From Roseiarcus sp963741845 (GTDB taxonomy: Bacteria > Pseudomonadota > Alphaproteobacteria > Rhizobiales > Beijerinckiaceae), in NCBI GenBank assembly GCA_963741845.1, contig CAVUJV010000033.1:124001-188000 (forward strand): a stretch of DNA of 64,000 nt. Reading direction: 5' to 3'. Numbering within the stretch: the stretch's first letter is position 1; every line of letters begins with the position of its first letter. Positions 37,986 to 49,020 of the stretch are shown here, piece by piece. A model generated the notes under the pieces. That model ran no database searches. It saw nothing but the letters and a program-made list of their open reading frames with translations, and was not told the DNA's origin. Made by a program: the position numbers and the translations under genes.

Positions 37986-39233
37986 CTATGACGCGAGGCT
38001 CATGGGCTTGCGCCTGTCGCCTGCGAGACGCGGCTCGATGGTCCGGGCATACCAGTCGACAAACTGGATCACCGCGCCCTCGGCGATCGGCGAATAGGGG
38101 CCGGGCTCATAGGCCGGCGACCGGATGCCGCGCGCGTTCTCCTCGACGATCCGGCGGTCCTGGACGTTGGTCTCCGTCCAGACATGGACGAGCTCCTCGA
38201 CGGTGTAATCCACGCCTTCGACCGCGTCCTTGTGGACCAGCCATTTCGTGGTGAGGGCCGTTTCGGTCGCGCTGACCGGCAGCACGCGGAAGGTCGTCGC
38301 GTGGTCGATCAGCACATGGTTCCAGGTCGTCGGGTAGTGGTAGAGCATCAGCGTGCCGATGCGGTCGGCCGAGACCGAATCGGAAAGGTTCCTCTGCACG
38401 GCCGGCTTCCCGCTCAGCGTATAGCTGGCCGCGTCCCCCAGGAGAGGCGTCCGGGTCGTCCGGTACTGGCCGGCCGGGTCGATGCGAAAGCGCGACGGAA
38501 GTCCCTGGCTCTCGCAGCGCTCCCAGAGCGCGAGCATGTCGGGGTCGCTTTCCGCGCTCTGGACGCCTGTCGCCGAGGGCGCCTCGGGAAATGTCTTGCA
38601 GAGCTCGGGGTGATTGCCCGCGCAATGATAGCACTCGCGGTTGTTCTCCCAGACGAGCTTCCAGTTTCCCTGCTCGACGATCGTGCTCTCGAACGCGACT
38701 TTCGTTTCGGCGATGCGATGGGGCGCGAAATAGGGCTCCGTCAGCTTGCGGAACGGGGCGAAGTCCTCGGGCTCGTCGGCGAGCGAGAGGAAGATGTAGC
38801 CGGCCACGCTCTCGCAGGCGACCGGCTTCAGGCCATAGACCGCCTTGTCGAAGTCCTTCGCCATCTGGCGGGCGAAGAGCAGACGCCCGTCGAGATCGTA
38901 GCTCCACTGATGGTAGGGACAGACAAGCCGCACCGCGGAGCCCTTGTCGGCGGTGCAGACGCGGCTGCCGCGGTGGCGGCAGGTGTTGTGGAAGGCGCGG
39001 ATCGTCCCCTTGAGGTCCCGGACCACGACGACGGGATAGTCGCCCACCTGGACGGTGAAGAACGATCCGGGCTTTTCCAGCTCGCAATCGTGGCCGATGA
39101 ACAGCCAGTCGCGATACCAGATCAGCTCGAGGTCGAGCCTGAAGAATTCGGGATCGGTATAGAACGGCTGCTCCAGGCTGAAGCCTTCGCGGCGGCTCCG
39201 GAGGGAGTCCAGCATTCTGTTGCGCGCGTCCAT
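37986..39233 (-). CDS. Rieske aromatic-ring/betaine-type oxygenase, large subunit
   Basis: A 415-residue Rieske non-heme iron oxygenase. The [2Fe-2S] ligands are C85-x-H87 (TCRHRG) and C105-x2-H108 (CPYHQW). The mononuclear iron motif NNRECYHCAGNHPE supplies H203 and H208. The layout matches the GbcA/stachydrine demethylase group, whose members demethylate quaternary amines such as glycine betaine, rather than ring dioxygenases. The start at 39233 follows GAGGATGAGG; the frame is open to 39287. No reductase gene (GbcB type) lies beside it. It converges on the PEP-CTERM gene. Confidence 0.88.
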   Translation of the reverse strand: MDARNRMLDSLRSRREGFSLEQPFYTDPEFFRLDLELIWYRDWLFIGHDCELEKPGSFFTVQVGDYPVVVVRDLKGTIRAFHNTCRHRGSRVCTADKGSAVRLVCPYHQWSYDLDGRLLFARQMAKDFDKAVYGLKPVACESVAGYIFLSLADEPEDFAPFRKLTEPYFAPHRIAETKVAFESTIVEQGNWKLVWENNRECYHCAGNHPELCKTFPEAPSATGVQSAESDPDMLALWERCESQGLPSRFRIDPAGQYRTTRTPLLGDAASYTLSGKPAVQRNLSDSVSADRIGTLMLYHYPTTWNHVLIDHATTFRVLPVSATETALTTKWLVHKDAVEGVDYTVEELVHVWTETNVQDRRIVEENARGIRSPAYEPGPYSPIAEGAVIQFVDWYARTIEPRLAGDRRKPMSLAS

Positions 39234-39451
39234 GTCCTCATCCTCGTCGGCGGGCGCCAAGGCAGGCGGCGGGACAGGAAAGCGCAATGCGGCCGCAGGT
39301 TTACGCGACCCGTCCGCGCCTGCCTCCCGCCCGTCTGCCGTGTTTGGCCGGCGGCGCCTTCAGCGCCTCGGCTCCCGTCATTTCCGAGAGATCAGACCAT
39401 AGCGACGCGCACGGAGAAAAGCGCAGAATGGGCATAAGCCCATGCCGGGCG

Positions 39452-40003
39452 TCACTCCCCGGCGGCGCGCGTCTGTGGGCGCTCCTGTTCGCGCACGATA
39501 TCCCGGAGCGTGACGAGCTGCCTGTCGAGCGCCGCGAGGTCGGCCGGATCCATGCGGCCAAGGGTCGCCTCGATCCAGCGATGCTGTACCGCGATGGCGC
39601 GCTCGGCCATCGCGCGGCCGGCGTCGGTCAGGTAGATCGCATGTTGCCTTCGATCCGATTCGCTCGGCCGCCGCTCGACGAATCCGGCCGCCGCGAGCCG
39701 GTCGATGAGGCCGGAAATGTTGCCCTTCGTGACATAGAGGCGCTTGGCGAGCTCCTGCTGGCTCACGCCTTCCTCCTCGGTCAGCGTCGTCAGGACGTCC
39801 GTCTGCGGGATGGACACGCCGATCATTCGGAGACGATCGCTGATGGCCGCGCTCATCCGGGCTTCGAGGCGGATGAGACGGAACCAGAGGCGAACGGCGG
39901 GTTCGGAATTATGTTGCTTCGCCAACGCGTTCCCCAGTTCTGATCGGACCCCCGGCGACGCCTGTTCACTGGGGCGCCCGCGGCTGATTGCAAAGCAGCG
40001 CAC
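39452..40003 (-). CDS. MarR family transcriptional regulator
   Basis: A winged-helix MarR regulator, up to 183 residues from this ATG. The DNA-binding part reads SQQELAKRLYVTKGNISGLIDRL, then GFVERRPSESDRRQHAIYLTDAGRA, the wing with the DRR signature. A TTG at 39925 with GGGG upstream could be the true start and would give 157 residues, closer to the family. It is divergent from the acyl-CoA ligase gene with only about 70 bases between, so it probably controls that gene in response to an acid or acyl-CoA ligand. Confidence 0.88.
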   Translation of the reverse strand: MRCFAISRGRPSEQASPGVRSELGNALAKQHNSEPAVRLWFRLIRLEARMSAAISDRLRMIGVSIPQTDVLTTLTEEEGVSQQELAKRLYVTKGNISGLIDRLAAAGFVERRPSESDRRQHAIYLTDAGRAMAERAIAVQHRWIEATLGRMDPADLAALDRQLVTLRDIVREQERPQTRAAGE

Positions 40004-40074
40004 GCTGCGCCATTGATGACCATGACCAATACGTCCGCTTCGATCAAGCGGCGCCGATCTACCTGGAGGACGCC

Positions 40075-41706
40075 ATGTTGGGACGCATGCAGGACTGGCC
40101 CCTGCTCATGCATAAGATCATCGATTTCGCCGGAATCCAGTTCCCGGACCGGGAAGTCGTGTCTCGCATGGTCGAAGGCCCGATGCATCGTACGAACTAC
40201 CGGGAGATTCGCCAGCGGTCGCTCAAGGTCGCCAAGCGCCTCGAGCGGGACGGAATCAAGCTCGGCGACCGGGTCGCGACCCTCGCCTGGAACGGTTTCC
40301 GACATCTCGAAGCCTGGTACGGAATCGCCGGGCTCGGCGCCGTCTACCACACCGTCAACCCCCGGCTTTTTCCCGAGCAGATCGCCTGGATCGTCAATCA
40401 CGCCGAAGACCGGATCCTGATGACGGACCTCACCTTCGTGCCGCTGCTCGAAGCGATCGCCGACCATCTGCCGACGGTCGAGCGCTTCGTCGTGCTGACG
40501 GACGCGGCGCACATGCCCGCGATGGTCAGGCTCAAGAACGCCGTGCCCTACGAGGAATGGATCGACGAGGTCGACGACGACTTCCAGTGGAAGGAGTTCG
40601 ACGAGCGCACCGCCTGCGGCCTCTGTTACACGTCGGGGACCACCGGCAATCCGAAGGGCGTGCTCTATTCGCACCGCTCCAACACCCTTCATTCCATGAT
40701 GGGGACGTCGCCGGAATGTCTGGCGGCGACCACCGCCAATTCGGTGCTGCCGGTCGTGCCGATGTTCCACGCCAATTCCTGGGGCCTCGCGCTCTCCTGC
40801 CCGATGCATGGGGCGCGCATGGTCATGCCGGGGCCGAAGCTCGACGGCGCCTCCATCTACGATATTCTGGAGACGGAAAAGGTCACGATGACGGCCGCTG
40901 TGCCGACCGTCTGGCTCGGCCTTCTCCAGTACATGCAGAAGGAGGGGAAGAAGCTCTCGACCCTCAAGTTCGTCGGCATCGGCGGCTCGGCCTGTCCGCC
41001 CGACATGATCCGCGCCTTCGAGGACGATTACGGCGTCCAGGTGCGCCACGCCTGGGGCATGACCGAAATGAGCCCGATCGGCTCCGCGGGCGCTCTGAAA
41101 CCCAACCAGGCCTCCCTGTCGCACGAGGAGAAGCTCCTCATTCAGGCCAAGCAGGGCTGGGCGCCCTACGGCGTCGAAATGCGAATCACCGACGACGACG
41201 GCAAGCCGCTTCCCTGGGACGGCAAGACGTTCGGCCGCCTCAAGGTGCGCGGCTTCGCCGTGATCCAGAGCTACTTCCGCGATGAAGGCGGCGAGATCCT
41301 CGACAAGGACGGGTTCTTCGACACGGGCGACGTCGCCACCATCGATCCGGACGGCTTCATGCAGATCACCGACCGCTCGAAGGACGTCATCAAGTCCGGC
41401 GGCGAATGGATTTCGAGCATCGACCTCGAAAATCTCGCGGTCGGCCACCCGGACGTCGCGGAGGCGGCCGTGATCGGGATTCACCACCCGAAATGGGACG
41501 AGCGCCCGCTGCTCGTCGTCGTGCCGAAGGAAGGGAAGGAGCCGAAAGCCGAGGACGTGCTCGATTTTCTCCGGCCCAAGGTCGCCAAATGGTGGATGCC
41601 GGACGACATGCAGATCGTGAAGGAAATCCCGCACACGGCCACCGGCAAGATCAACAAGCTCAAGCTGCGCGAGACCTTCAAGGGCTACAAGCTGCCGACT
41701 TCGTAA
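40075..41706 (+). CDS. Fatty-acid/methylmercaptopropionate-type acyl-CoA ligase
   Basis: A 543-residue AMP-forming acyl-CoA synthetase. The AMP motif YTSGTTGNPKG is at about residues 184-194, WGMTEMSP is the adenine-binding motif, DTGDVATIDPDGFMQITDRSKD holds the ribose-binding Asp and hinge, and the catalytic lysine lies in TATGKINK. The N-terminus MLGRMQDWPLLMHKIIDFA matches the medium/long-chain and DmdB-like group. TGGAGGA precedes the ATG at 40075. It activates a carboxylic acid as the CoA thioester. An SDR gene follows after 88 bases, so the two may act in one pathway. Confidence 0.92.
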   Translation: MLGRMQDWPLLMHKIIDFAGIQFPDREVVSRMVEGPMHRTNYREIRQRSLKVAKRLERDGIKLGDRVATLAWNGFRHLEAWYGIAGLGAVYHTVNPRLFPEQIAWIVNHAEDRILMTDLTFVPLLEAIADHLPTVERFVVLTDAAHMPAMVRLKNAVPYEEWIDEVDDDFQWKEFDERTACGLCYTSGTTGNPKGVLYSHRSNTLHSMMGTSPECLAATTANSVLPVVPMFHANSWGLALSCPMHGARMVMPGPKLDGASIYDILETEKVTMTAAVPTVWLGLLQYMQKEGKKLSTLKFVGIGGSACPPDMIRAFEDDYGVQVRHAWGMTEMSPIGSAGALKPNQASLSHEEKLLIQAKQGWAPYGVEMRITDDDGKPLPWDGKTFGRLKVRGFAVIQSYFRDEGGEILDKDGFFDTGDVATIDPDGFMQITDRSKDVIKSGGEWISSIDLENLAVGHPDVAEAAVIGIHHPKWDERPLLVVVPKEGKEPKAEDVLDFLRPKVAKWWMPDDMQIVKEIPHTATGKINKLKLRETFKGYKLPTS

Positions 41707-41794
41707 CGCGGGGAACCTGGCGTCCCATCGATCGCCCCACGTTGCGGCCGAGGCGCCGCGGCGAGATGGGGCCCCCGACAAGGCGAGTGCGTCC

Positions 41795-42574
41795 ATGCAA
41801 GATCTTTTTTCTCTTCGGGGGCGAACGGCCCTCGTCACCGGGGGTTCGCGCGGCATCGGCGAGATGATCTCCGAAGGCTTTGTTCGCGCTGGCGCCAGGG
41901 TCTACATCTCGGCGCGCAAAGCCTCCGCCTGCGAGGAAACGGCCCGGCGTCTTTCCGCCCTCGGCGAATGTATCGCCATCCCTGCCGACGCGTCGGGGGC
42001 GACGGGCGCCAGGGCGCTGGCAGAACTCTATCTGGCGAGGGAATCCGGCCTCGACATTCTCGTCAACAACGCCGGCGCGGCCTGGGGCGAGCCGATCGAG
42101 GGCTTTCCCGAGAGCGGCTGGGACAAGGTCATGGATCTGAACGTCAAGGCGCCGTTCTTCCTGATCCAGGCGCTGCTGGGCGCCCTGCGCGGCGCGGCGA
42201 GCCGGGAACGTCCCGCGAAGATCATCAACATCGCCTCGATCGACGGCCTTTCCGTCAACATGCTGCCGACCTATTCCTACGCGGCGTCCAAGGCCGGGCT
42301 GATCCATTTGACCAAGCGGCTCGCGCTGGAGCTGGCGCCGCAGAATATCGTTGTATCCGCGATTGCGCCGGGGGCCTTCGCCTCGAACATGAACAAGGTC
42401 GCTCGGGACCACGCCGAGGCGGTCGCCAAGAAAATCCCCGCCCGCCGCATCGGTACGCCCGAGGACATGGCGGGCGCGGCGATCTTCCTCGCCTCGCGGG
42501 CGGGCGATTACGTTGTCGGCGATACTCTGGTCGTGGACGGCGGCGTCGCCTGGGGCAGGGGCGAACTGGGGTGA
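41795..42574 (+). CDS. SDR oxidoreductase (FabG/RhlG-like)
   Basis: A 259-residue classical SDR. It has TGGSRGIGEMISEGF (cofactor loop, residues about 15-29), NNAGAAWGEP near 90, the catalytic Ser in NIASIDG, Tyr and Lys in YSYAASKAG near 165, and SAIAPGAFASNM. This is the 3-ketoacyl reductase-like branch close to RhlG. It probably reduces or oxidises a hydroxyacyl or similar substrate, perhaps one activated by the upstream ligase. It is followed by the rimP leader, which ends its transcription unit. Confidence 0.9.
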   Translation: MQDLFSLRGRTALVTGGSRGIGEMISEGFVRAGARVYISARKASACEETARRLSALGECIAIPADASGATGARALAELYLARESGLDILVNNAGAAWGEPIEGFPESGWDKVMDLNVKAPFFLIQALLGALRGAASRERPAKIINIASIDGLSVNMLPTYSYAASKAGLIHLTKRLALELAPQNIVVSAIAPGAFASNMNKVARDHAEAVAKKIPARRIGTPEDMAGAAIFLASRAGDYVVGDTLVVDGGVAWGRGELG

Positions 42575-42673
42575 GCCGCGCGGGCCCCGGCGCATCTCTC
42601 GACGCGCTGTCGGGATTTCTCCTTGCCTTTTTCCGGCTCGGCCCCTATATGCGGGTCAACAACATCTCATAGC

Positions 42674-42730
42674 TTCTCCGAAAGGAGAGACAAGTTGAGA
42701 GTGGGCCCCGGCCGGGACCCGCTCTTTTTT
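42674..42730 (+). promoter_or_regulatory. rimP leader-like tandem hairpins with attenuator
   Basis: The first hairpin is CTCC-GAAA-GGAG (42676-42687, a GNRA tetraloop). The second pairs AGAGTGGG (42698-42705) with CCCGCTCT (42718-42725), has an inner CCC/GGG stem with a GGCC loop, and ends in six T (42725-42730), 8 bases before the rimP ATG. A Rho-independent terminator just upstream of the first gene of an essential operon suggests attenuation. It resembles the rimP leader motif reported from Rhizobiales; I cannot run the model. Confidence 0.72.
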
Positions 42731-42738
42731 ATTGCCGC

Positions 42739-43500
42739 ATGAAAGGTCGAATGGTCGAGGCGTCACATTCCGAAATCCCAAGCCCCGCCGAAGGCGTCGA
42801 CGAGCCGCGTCTCATCGAGGAGAACGGCCTTGCGCTGAGGGTGGCGCGGATTGCCGCGCCGGTCCTCCGGGACTTCGGCCTTCGGCTCGTGAGGGTGAAG
42901 ATCACGGCCACGACCGTGCAGGTGATGGCCGAGCGGCCCGACGGCACGATGACGATCGAGGATTGCGAGCAGGCGAGCGAACAGCTTTCGCCGACTTTCG
43001 ACGTCGAGGACTTCATGTCCCAGGCGTACCGGCTCGAAGTGTCGTCGCCGGGGATCGACCGCCCGCTTGTCCGGCTGTCTGATTTCGAGCGCGCGCTCGG
43101 CCATGAGGCCAGGATCGAGATGGCCGCGCCGGTCGATGGGCGGAAGCGCTTTCGCGGGCTTATCGAGGCGACTCTCCCCGGCGCGCAGGGCCCGCTGGCG
43201 CGGATCGTTCTCACCGCGGACGACAAGACCGAGACGCGCGTCGATCTCCCGATCCAGGACATGGCGGAAGCGCGCCTGATCCTCACGGATGATCTCATCC
43301 GCGCGGCGCTCCGCCGCGAAAAGGCGGCGCTGAAGGAGATGCGGCGGGGCGAAGCCGGCGCGCGCCGCCGGGAGGCCGCCAAGAAGCCGAAAGACAAGCT
43401 GCCCAAAGACAAGCAGCCCCAGAACCAACGCAAAGCCGCGGCCCGCGGCGCGGCTCAAGAGCCGAACGGGCCTCACGAAGGAGACCAAGATGGCCGTTAG
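42739..43500 (+). CDS. rimP: Ribosome maturation factor RimP
   Basis: A 253-residue RimP, needed for 30S subunit maturation. It has LRVARIAAPVLRDFGLRLVRVKI, the conserved YRLEVSSPGIDRPL (about residues 95-108) and a beta-barrel C-domain. The last 60 residues are a Lys/Arg-rich tail (KKPKDKLPKDKQPQ), longer than in E. coli. It overlaps nusA by 11 bases, so the two are translationally coupled. It is the first gene of the rimP–nusA–ylxR–infB–rbfA–truB operon. Confidence 0.95.
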   Translation: MKGRMVEASHSEIPSPAEGVDEPRLIEENGLALRVARIAAPVLRDFGLRLVRVKITATTVQVMAERPDGTMTIEDCEQASEQLSPTFDVEDFMSQAYRLEVSSPGIDRPLVRLSDFERALGHEARIEMAAPVDGRKRFRGLIEATLPGAQGPLARIVLTADDKTETRVDLPIQDMAEARLILTDDLIRAALRREKAALKEMRRGEAGARRREAAKKPKDKLPKDKQPQNQRKAAARGAAQEPNGPHEGDQDGR

Positions 43501-45103
43501 CGCCAACAAACTCGAACTCTTGCAGATCGTCGACGCCGTCGCGCGCGAGAAATCGATCGACCGTTCGATCGTCCTCGCCTCGATGGAGGACGCGATGCAG
43601 AAGGCCGCGCGCTCGCGCTACGGCCAGGAGACGGATGTCCACGCCGAGATCAATCCGCGCACCGGCGAGATCCGCTTCACGCGGCATCTGCTCGTGGTCG
43701 ATCAGGTCGAGAACGAAGCCATCGAGATCTCGCTCGCCGACGCCCAGCGCAAGAATCCGTCCGCCCAGATCGGCGACATGATCGCCGAATCCCTGCCGCC
43801 CTTCGACTACGGCCGCATCCCTGCGCAGGCGTCGAAGCAGGTGCTCGTGCAGAAGATCCGCGAGGCCGAGCGCGACAAGCAGTACGAAGTCTTCAAGGAC
43901 CGGATCGGCGAGATCATCAACGGGCAGGTCAAGCGCGTCGAATACGGCAATGTCGTCGTCGACCTCGGCGGGGCCGGGGGCGAGGCGGTGGTGCGCCGCG
44001 ACGAACTGATCCCGCGCGAGATGTTCCGGCCCGGCGACCGCCTCCGCGCCTACGTCTATGACGTGCGCCGCGAGGCGCGCGGACCGCAGATTTTTCTCTC
44101 CCGCACCCATCCCCAGTTCACGGCGAAGCTCTTCACCCAGGAAGTGCCGGAGATCTACGACGGCATCGTCGAGGTGCGCGCGGTCGCCCGCGATCCGGGC
44201 TCGCGCGCCAAGATCGCCGTGATCTCCAACAATTCCTCGATCGACCCGGTCGGCGCGTGCGTCGGCATGCGCGGCTCGCGCGTGCAGGCGGTGGTGAACG
44301 AACTGCAGGGCGAGAAGATCGACATCATTCCGTGGTCGGCCGACGCGGCGACCTTCATCGTCAACGCGCTGCAGCCGGCCGAGGTGATGAAGGTCGTGCT
44401 CGACGAGGATTCGACCCGCATCGAGGTCGTCGTGCCGGACGATCAGCTTTCGCTCGCCATCGGCCGGCGCGGCCAGAATGTGCGTCTCGCCTCGCAGCTC
44501 ACCGGCTGGGACATCGACATCCTGACGGAAGCCGAGGAATCCGAGCGGCGTCAGAAGGAATTCGCCGAGCGCACGAGCCAGTTCATGGGGGCGCTCGACG
44601 TGGACGAGACGGTCGCCCAGCTGCTCGCGTCCGAAGGCTTCCGCTCGGTCGAGGAAATCGCCTTCGTCGAGCCGCGCGAGCTTGCGACGATCGAAGGGTT
44701 CGACGACGAGACGGCGGCCGAGATCCAGGCGCGCGCGCAGGGGCATCTCGCCGCCATCGAGGCCGAGTTCGACGAGAAGCGCAAGGCGCTCGGCGTCGCC
44801 GACGAGCTCAAGGATATCGAGGGGATCACGACGCCAATGCTGGTCAAGCTTGGCGAGAACGGCGTGAAGACGCTCGAGGACCTCGCGGATTGCGCCAGCG
44901 ATGACCTTGTCGGCTATACGGACGGCGAGGGCGCCAAGGCCGGGTTCCTTTCGAGCTTCGACATCTCCCGCGCCCAGGCCGACGCGATGATCCTCGACGC
45001 GCGCGTGCGCGCGGGCTGGATCGAGCCGCCGGCGCCCGCGCAGGAGGCGGAGGCTCCCGAGGCGGAGACACCCGAGGCGGAGGCTCACGAAAGCCATGGC
45101 TGA
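43490..45103 (+). CDS. nusA: Transcription termination/antitermination factor NusA
   Basis: A 537-residue NusA. It has the N-terminal RNA polymerase-binding domain (ANKLELLQIVDAVAREKSIDR), an S1 domain (INGQVKRVEYGNVVVDLGG), two KH domains (SIDPVGACVGMRGSRVQAV; IGRRGQNVRLASQLTGW) and two C-terminal helix-hairpin-helix repeats (near residues 370-430 and 430-510), and ends in an acidic Glu/Ala-rich tail. It binds RNA polymerase and controls pausing, termination and antitermination. Confidence 0.97.
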   Translation: MAVSANKLELLQIVDAVAREKSIDRSIVLASMEDAMQKAARSRYGQETDVHAEINPRTGEIRFTRHLLVVDQVENEAIEISLADAQRKNPSAQIGDMIAESLPPFDYGRIPAQASKQVLVQKIREAERDKQYEVFKDRIGEIINGQVKRVEYGNVVVDLGGAGGEAVVRRDELIPREMFRPGDRLRAYVYDVRREARGPQIFLSRTHPQFTAKLFTQEVPEIYDGIVEVRAVARDPGSRAKIAVISNNSSIDPVGACVGMRGSRVQAVVNELQGEKIDIIPWSADAATFIVNALQPAEVMKVVLDEDSTRIEVVVPDDQLSLAIGRRGQNVRLASQLTGWDIDILTEAEESERRQKEFAERTSQFMGALDVDETVAQLLASEGFRSVEEIAFVEPRELATIEGFDDETAAEIQARAQGHLAAIEAEFDEKRKALGVADELKDIEGITTPMLVKLGENGVKTLEDLADCASDDLVGYTDGEGAKAGFLSSFDISRAQADAMILDARVRAGWIEPPAPAQEAEAPEAETPEAEAHESHG

Positions 45104-45137
45104 TCCCGTGAAGCGGCGGTGAGGCGCGGAGAGGCGA

Positions 45138-45845
45138 TTGCGGAAGCAGGCGGATGCCGAAAGCGGGCCCGAGAGGACCTGCATTGCGACGGGCGAAAAG
45201 GGTTCGCCCGACGCGATGCTGCGTTTTGCGCTCTCGGGCGAGGGCGTGGTGACGCCCGACATCCGCCGCAAGCTGCCGGGTCGCGGCGTCTGGACGCGAC
45301 TCTCCCGCGACGCCGTGCGGCGGGCCGCGGCCAAGGGGGCCTTTTCCCGCGCCTTTCGCGCTAAGGCCCTCGCTCCGGCTGTCCTCGCCGATGAGGTCGA
45401 CGCGCTGCTCGAGCGGGACGCGCTGCAGTCCCTGTCCATGGCCATGAAGGCCGGGCTGGTCGCGACCGGCGCCTTCAAGGTCGATTCGGCGATCGCGAAG
45501 GACGACCTCGCCGCGTTGATCGAGGCGAGCAACGGCGCCGCGGACGGGGCGGCGAAGCGGGCGAAGGCGCTGCGGGCGAGATTTGGCGAGGACGCGGACG
45601 GGATCGCGCGCGTGAATCTCTTCACTTCAAGCCAATTGGATTTGGCATTGGGGAAGGCAAATGTGATACATGCTGCGCTCAAATCTGGGGCGGCGAGCGC
45701 AGCCTTCCTTTCAAGGGCGGAGCGTCTTCGTCGCTATCGCGCGAGCGAAGCGGACGCTTCCACAACTCTGGATGGGGGCGTGCCGGCAAACACCGCTGCG
45801 ACAGACCGCCGGACGGACGATTTGGCCGAAAGGCCAAGCGATTAG
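45138..45845 (+). CDS. ylxR: YlxR (DUF448) RNA-binding protein with L7Ae-like C-domain
   Basis: A 235-residue protein whose first 90 residues are the YlxR domain: RTCIATGEKGSPDAMLRFAL, with the GRGVW motif of the family. Residues about 95-200 form an L7Ae-like or YlxQ-like fold (MKAGLVATGAFKV; NLFTSSQLDLALGKANVIHAAL), a fusion usual in alphaproteobacteria. The start is a TTG after GGAGAGG. It lies between nusA and infB as in most bacteria. Confidence 0.92.
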   Translation: MRKQADAESGPERTCIATGEKGSPDAMLRFALSGEGVVTPDIRRKLPGRGVWTRLSRDAVRRAAAKGAFSRAFRAKALAPAVLADEVDALLERDALQSLSMAMKAGLVATGAFKVDSAIAKDDLAALIEASNGAADGAAKRAKALRARFGEDADGIARVNLFTSSQLDLALGKANVIHAALKSGAASAAFLSRAERLRRYRASEADASTTLDGGVPANTAATDRRTDDLAERPSD

Positions 45846-45853
45846 GATTGGGC

Positions 45854-48493
<2,640 letters not shown>

Positions 48494-48509
48494 CGCGCGC
48501 GAGGTCTTC

Positions 48510-48551
48510 CCGATGGCCGAAGTCCTGCACGTGCAGGACTTCGGCCATCGG
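48510..48551. repeat. 42-bp perfect palindrome between infB and rbfA
   Basis: The left half CCGATGGCCGAAGTCCTGCA plus C is the exact reverse complement of the right half, with no spacer and CACGTG at the centre. It begins 16 bases after the infB stop. In RNA it would form a very stable hairpin, but no run of U follows on either strand, so it is not a classical terminator. Confidence 0.85.
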
Positions 48552-48594
48552 CGTTTCGCACAGGAATTGCCGCGCTCCAGCGCGAGGTTGAAAA

Positions 48595-49020
48595 ATGTCC
48601 CGCCCATCCTTCAAATCGAACGCGCCGTCGCACCGTCTCGAACGGGTGGGCGAGCTCATCCGCCACGCCCTCGCCGAAGCGCTCACGCGCGGCGACGTCC
48701 CGGATGCGGCGCTTGACCGTCATCCGGTGACGATCCCCGCCGTTCGGATGTCGCCGGACCTCAAGCTCGCGACCGTCTCGGTCATGCCGCTCGGCGGCGA
48801 GGGCGCGAATGCGACGATCGACGCGCTGAACCGCCACAAGAAGGAATTGCGCACGCTCGTCGCCCACAAGGTGAATCTCAAATTCGCGCCCGACCTGCGC
48901 TTCGTGCTCGATTCCAGCTTCGATGCTCAGGCGCGGATCGACGCGCTGCTGCGCTCGCCCGAGGTGGCGCGCGACCTTCACCCTGAGGAAGAAGGCGGCG
49001 CCGCAGGGGACGAGCCATGA
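48595..49020 (+). CDS. rbfA: Ribosome-binding factor A
   Basis: A 141-residue RbfA, a cold-adaptation and 30S assembly factor with a KH-like fold. It has RLERVGELIRHALAEALTRGDV at its N-terminus, VTIPAVRMSPDLKLATVSVMPLG in the middle and LKFAPDLRFVLDSSFD in the C-terminal strand and helix. It overlaps truB by 4 bases (ATGA), so the two are translationally coupled. Confidence 0.96.
   Translation: MSRPSFKSNAPSHRLERVGELIRHALAEALTRGDVPDAALDRHPVTIPAVRMSPDLKLATVSVMPLGGEGANATIDALNRHKKELRTLVAHKVNLKFAPDLRFVLDSSFDAQARIDALLRSPEVARDLHPEEEGGAAGDEP

Noticed and set aside
43295..45682. A 795-codon open frame antisense to nusA and ylxR
   Set aside because: Shadow frame with no motif, covering two well-conserved genes.
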